From contig DUUT01000092.1 in assembly GCA_012841405.1 (NCBI GenBank), positions 1 through 32,212 of the forward strand: 32,212 nt of DNA. The letters run 5' to 3'. The translations under genes and the position numbers were made by a program. Source of the DNA: Chloroflexota bacterium (lineage in GTDB: Bacteria > Chloroflexota > Anaerolineae > UBA1429). The notes under the pieces are model-generated. The model worked only from the letters and a program-made list of their open reading frames with translations. It was not told where the DNA came from and did not search any database. Below are positions 31,043-32,212 of the stretch, piece by piece; the stretch's first letter is position 1, and the number at the start of each line of letters is the position of its first letter.

Positions 31043-32191
31043 ATGAACGCGAGGGAACGATTCCTGGCCTGCATGCGCTTCGAGCCGATGGATCGAGCGC
31101 CGGATTGGGAGATGGGATACTGGGCCGGCACGCTCGATCGCTGGCACACCGAGGGGTTGCCGCGCCATCCCCAGGGGCCCAGTGGCCTGGTGCCGGGGGC
31201 GGGCGTCAAGGGGGAGGGCTTTCCCTGGCGTCGAGGCGAGCCGAAGGACTGGGCCGTGCATACCCGCTTTGGCCTGGACAAGGGCATCGAAAAGATCGAT
31301 GGGGAGTGGGGCATCTATCCGCACTTTGAGCGCAAGGTGCTGGCGGAGGATGACGTTACCATCACCTACGTGGCCGCCGATGGCACCGTGGAACAAGTAC
31401 GCAAGGACTCGACGAGCCTGCCCCATGTGCTCGATTGGCCGGTGAAGGACCGCGCCAGCTGGGAGCAGCTCAAAGCGGAGCGCCTGCGCATCGACATCAC
31501 CGGGCGGCTCTCGCCCGAGTGGCCGCAGCAGGTGGCTGAGTACAGGAATCGCGATTGGCCACTGGTTATCGGAGGGCCCTTTCTCGGGGTGTTCTCATCG
31601 CTGCGCAGCCTGCTCGGGTTCGAGCGCATGATGTACGCCTTTTTCGACGAGCCCGACCTCGTGAAGGACATCCTCTCGCACCTCACCGAGCTGTGGTTGG
31701 CCCTCTTTGAGGAGGTGCTGTCGCAGACGGACGTGGATTACGCCTACTTTTGGGAGGATATGAGCTTTAAGAGCGGCTCGATGGTCTCCCCGCGGATCTT
31801 TCGTGCGTTCCTGTTGCCCGTGTACCAGCGCATCAACGGGTTCTTTCGCGAGCACGGCATCGACATCACCCTGCTCGATACGGATGGCAATGTGTGGGGC
31901 CTCATCCCCCTCTTCCTGGAGGGAGGCGTGACGGGGCTCTACCCCTTTGAGGTGCGGGCGGGCATGGATGTGGTCGAGGTGCGTGCCGCGTACCCGCGAC
32001 TGCAGATGCTCGGCGGCATCGACAAGAACGCTCTCGTGGCGGGCCCGGAGGCGATCGACGCCGAGCTGGCACGCGTCGCGCCGGTGGTGCGCTCCGGCGG
32101 CTACATTCCTGGATGCGATCACTATGTACCGCCAGACGTGCCCTGGGAACACTTTTGCTACTACCGGCGGCGCCTTAAGGAAATCCTGTAG
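31043..32191 (+). CDS. URO-D superfamily protein (uroporphyrinogen decarboxylase-like/methyltransferase)
   Basis: This 382-residue TIM-barrel protein has the superfamily opening RERFLACMRFEPMDRAPDWE, then DYAYFWEDMSFKSGSMVSPRIFRAFLLP, LLDTDGNVWGLIPLFLEGGVTGLYPFE, MLGGIDKNAL and a closing GGYIPGCDHYVPPDVPWEHF. The RQAGR motif of true HemE is absent, so haem synthesis is unlikely. Clear zinc-thiol motifs of MtaA/CmuA corrinoid methyltransferases are not evident either. Such orphan members are frequent in Chloroflexota near sugar or methyl-group metabolism. GGAGGG precedes ATG 31043; the frame extending to 30917 crosses the promoter. Biochemical role unknown. Confidence 0.85.
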   Translation: MNARERFLACMRFEPMDRAPDWEMGYWAGTLDRWHTEGLPRHPQGPSGLVPGAGVKGEGFPWRRGEPKDWAVHTRFGLDKGIEKIDGEWGIYPHFERKVLAEDDVTITYVAADGTVEQVRKDSTSLPHVLDWPVKDRASWEQLKAERLRIDITGRLSPEWPQQVAEYRNRDWPLVIGGPFLGVFSSLRSLLGFERMMYAFFDEPDLVKDILSHLTELWLALFEEVLSQTDVDYAYFWEDMSFKSGSMVSPRIFRAFLLPVYQRINGFFREHGIDITLLDTDGNVWGLIPLFLEGGVTGLYPFEVRAGMDVVEVRAAYPRLQMLGGIDKNALVAGPEAIDAELARVAPVVRSGGYIPGCDHYVPPDVPWEHFCYYRRRLKEIL

Positions 32192-32212
32192 CACACCAAC
32201 TGGACGAAACCC

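Overview
The window is GC-rich, densely coded bacterial DNA that looks like a member of the Chloroflexota (Anaerolineae or a relative). This is an inference from several signs: secreted proteins with Pro-Thr repeat tails, one of which ends in a hydrophobic YVPLILCP-like C-terminus; LiaF/toast-rack membrane proteins; a stand-alone glucose-6-phosphate isomerase of the Tal-Pgi type; an archaeal-type aspartyl-tRNA synthetase; and an inventory of peptide- and sugar-degrading enzymes. There is no rRNA, tRNA, CRISPR array, transposase or phage gene. It reads as ordinary chromosome with notable non-coding regulatory DNA.

Region 1 (1-11746, all + strand) opens with two tandem 12-bp palindromes beside a strong promoter and a 300-nt leader with two terminator-like hairpins. 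Then follow a Re-citrate-synthase-like enzyme, an S9 peptidase, a PEP-utilizing phosphotransferase, a nucleotidyltransferase, a gamma-glutamyltransferase, a ROK sugar kinase, an internally deleted nucleotide-kinase remnant, a mannonate dehydratase and a PIG-L-fold protein of the 4-oxalomesaconate hydratase type. Ribosome-binding sites are good. The theme is peptide, hexose/hexuronate and organic-acid catabolism.

Region 2 (11747-19318) is mainly cell envelope. It holds three signal-peptide proteins on the - strand (an acidic/basic-repeat protein, an 843-residue SBBP-repeat beta-propeller, and a carboxypeptidase-regulatory plus YfaP-like protein). On the + strand are two LiaF/LiaI-like membrane proteins and a histidine phosphatase.

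Region 3 (19391-23669) holds mntP with a long structured leader, an unknown soluble protein divergent from a small lipoyl-like protein, a T-box riboswitch that very likely controls an archaeal-type AspRS, and a three-cysteine ferredoxin.

Region 4 (23670-32191) holds a cytosolic hybrid histidine kinase translationally coupled (ATGA) to a GHL6-type glycoside hydrolase, then glucose-6-phosphate isomerase divergent from a URO-D superfamily protein.

The strongest observations are the T-box upstream of aspS with a readable Asp (GAC) specifier, the kinase-hydrolase coupling, the operator-like palindromes with a structured leader before the citrate-synthase-like gene, the GalB-like PIG-L protein, the kinase remnant, and very long perfect palindromes at the ends of convergent genes. 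No wholly new multi-gene system is evident.
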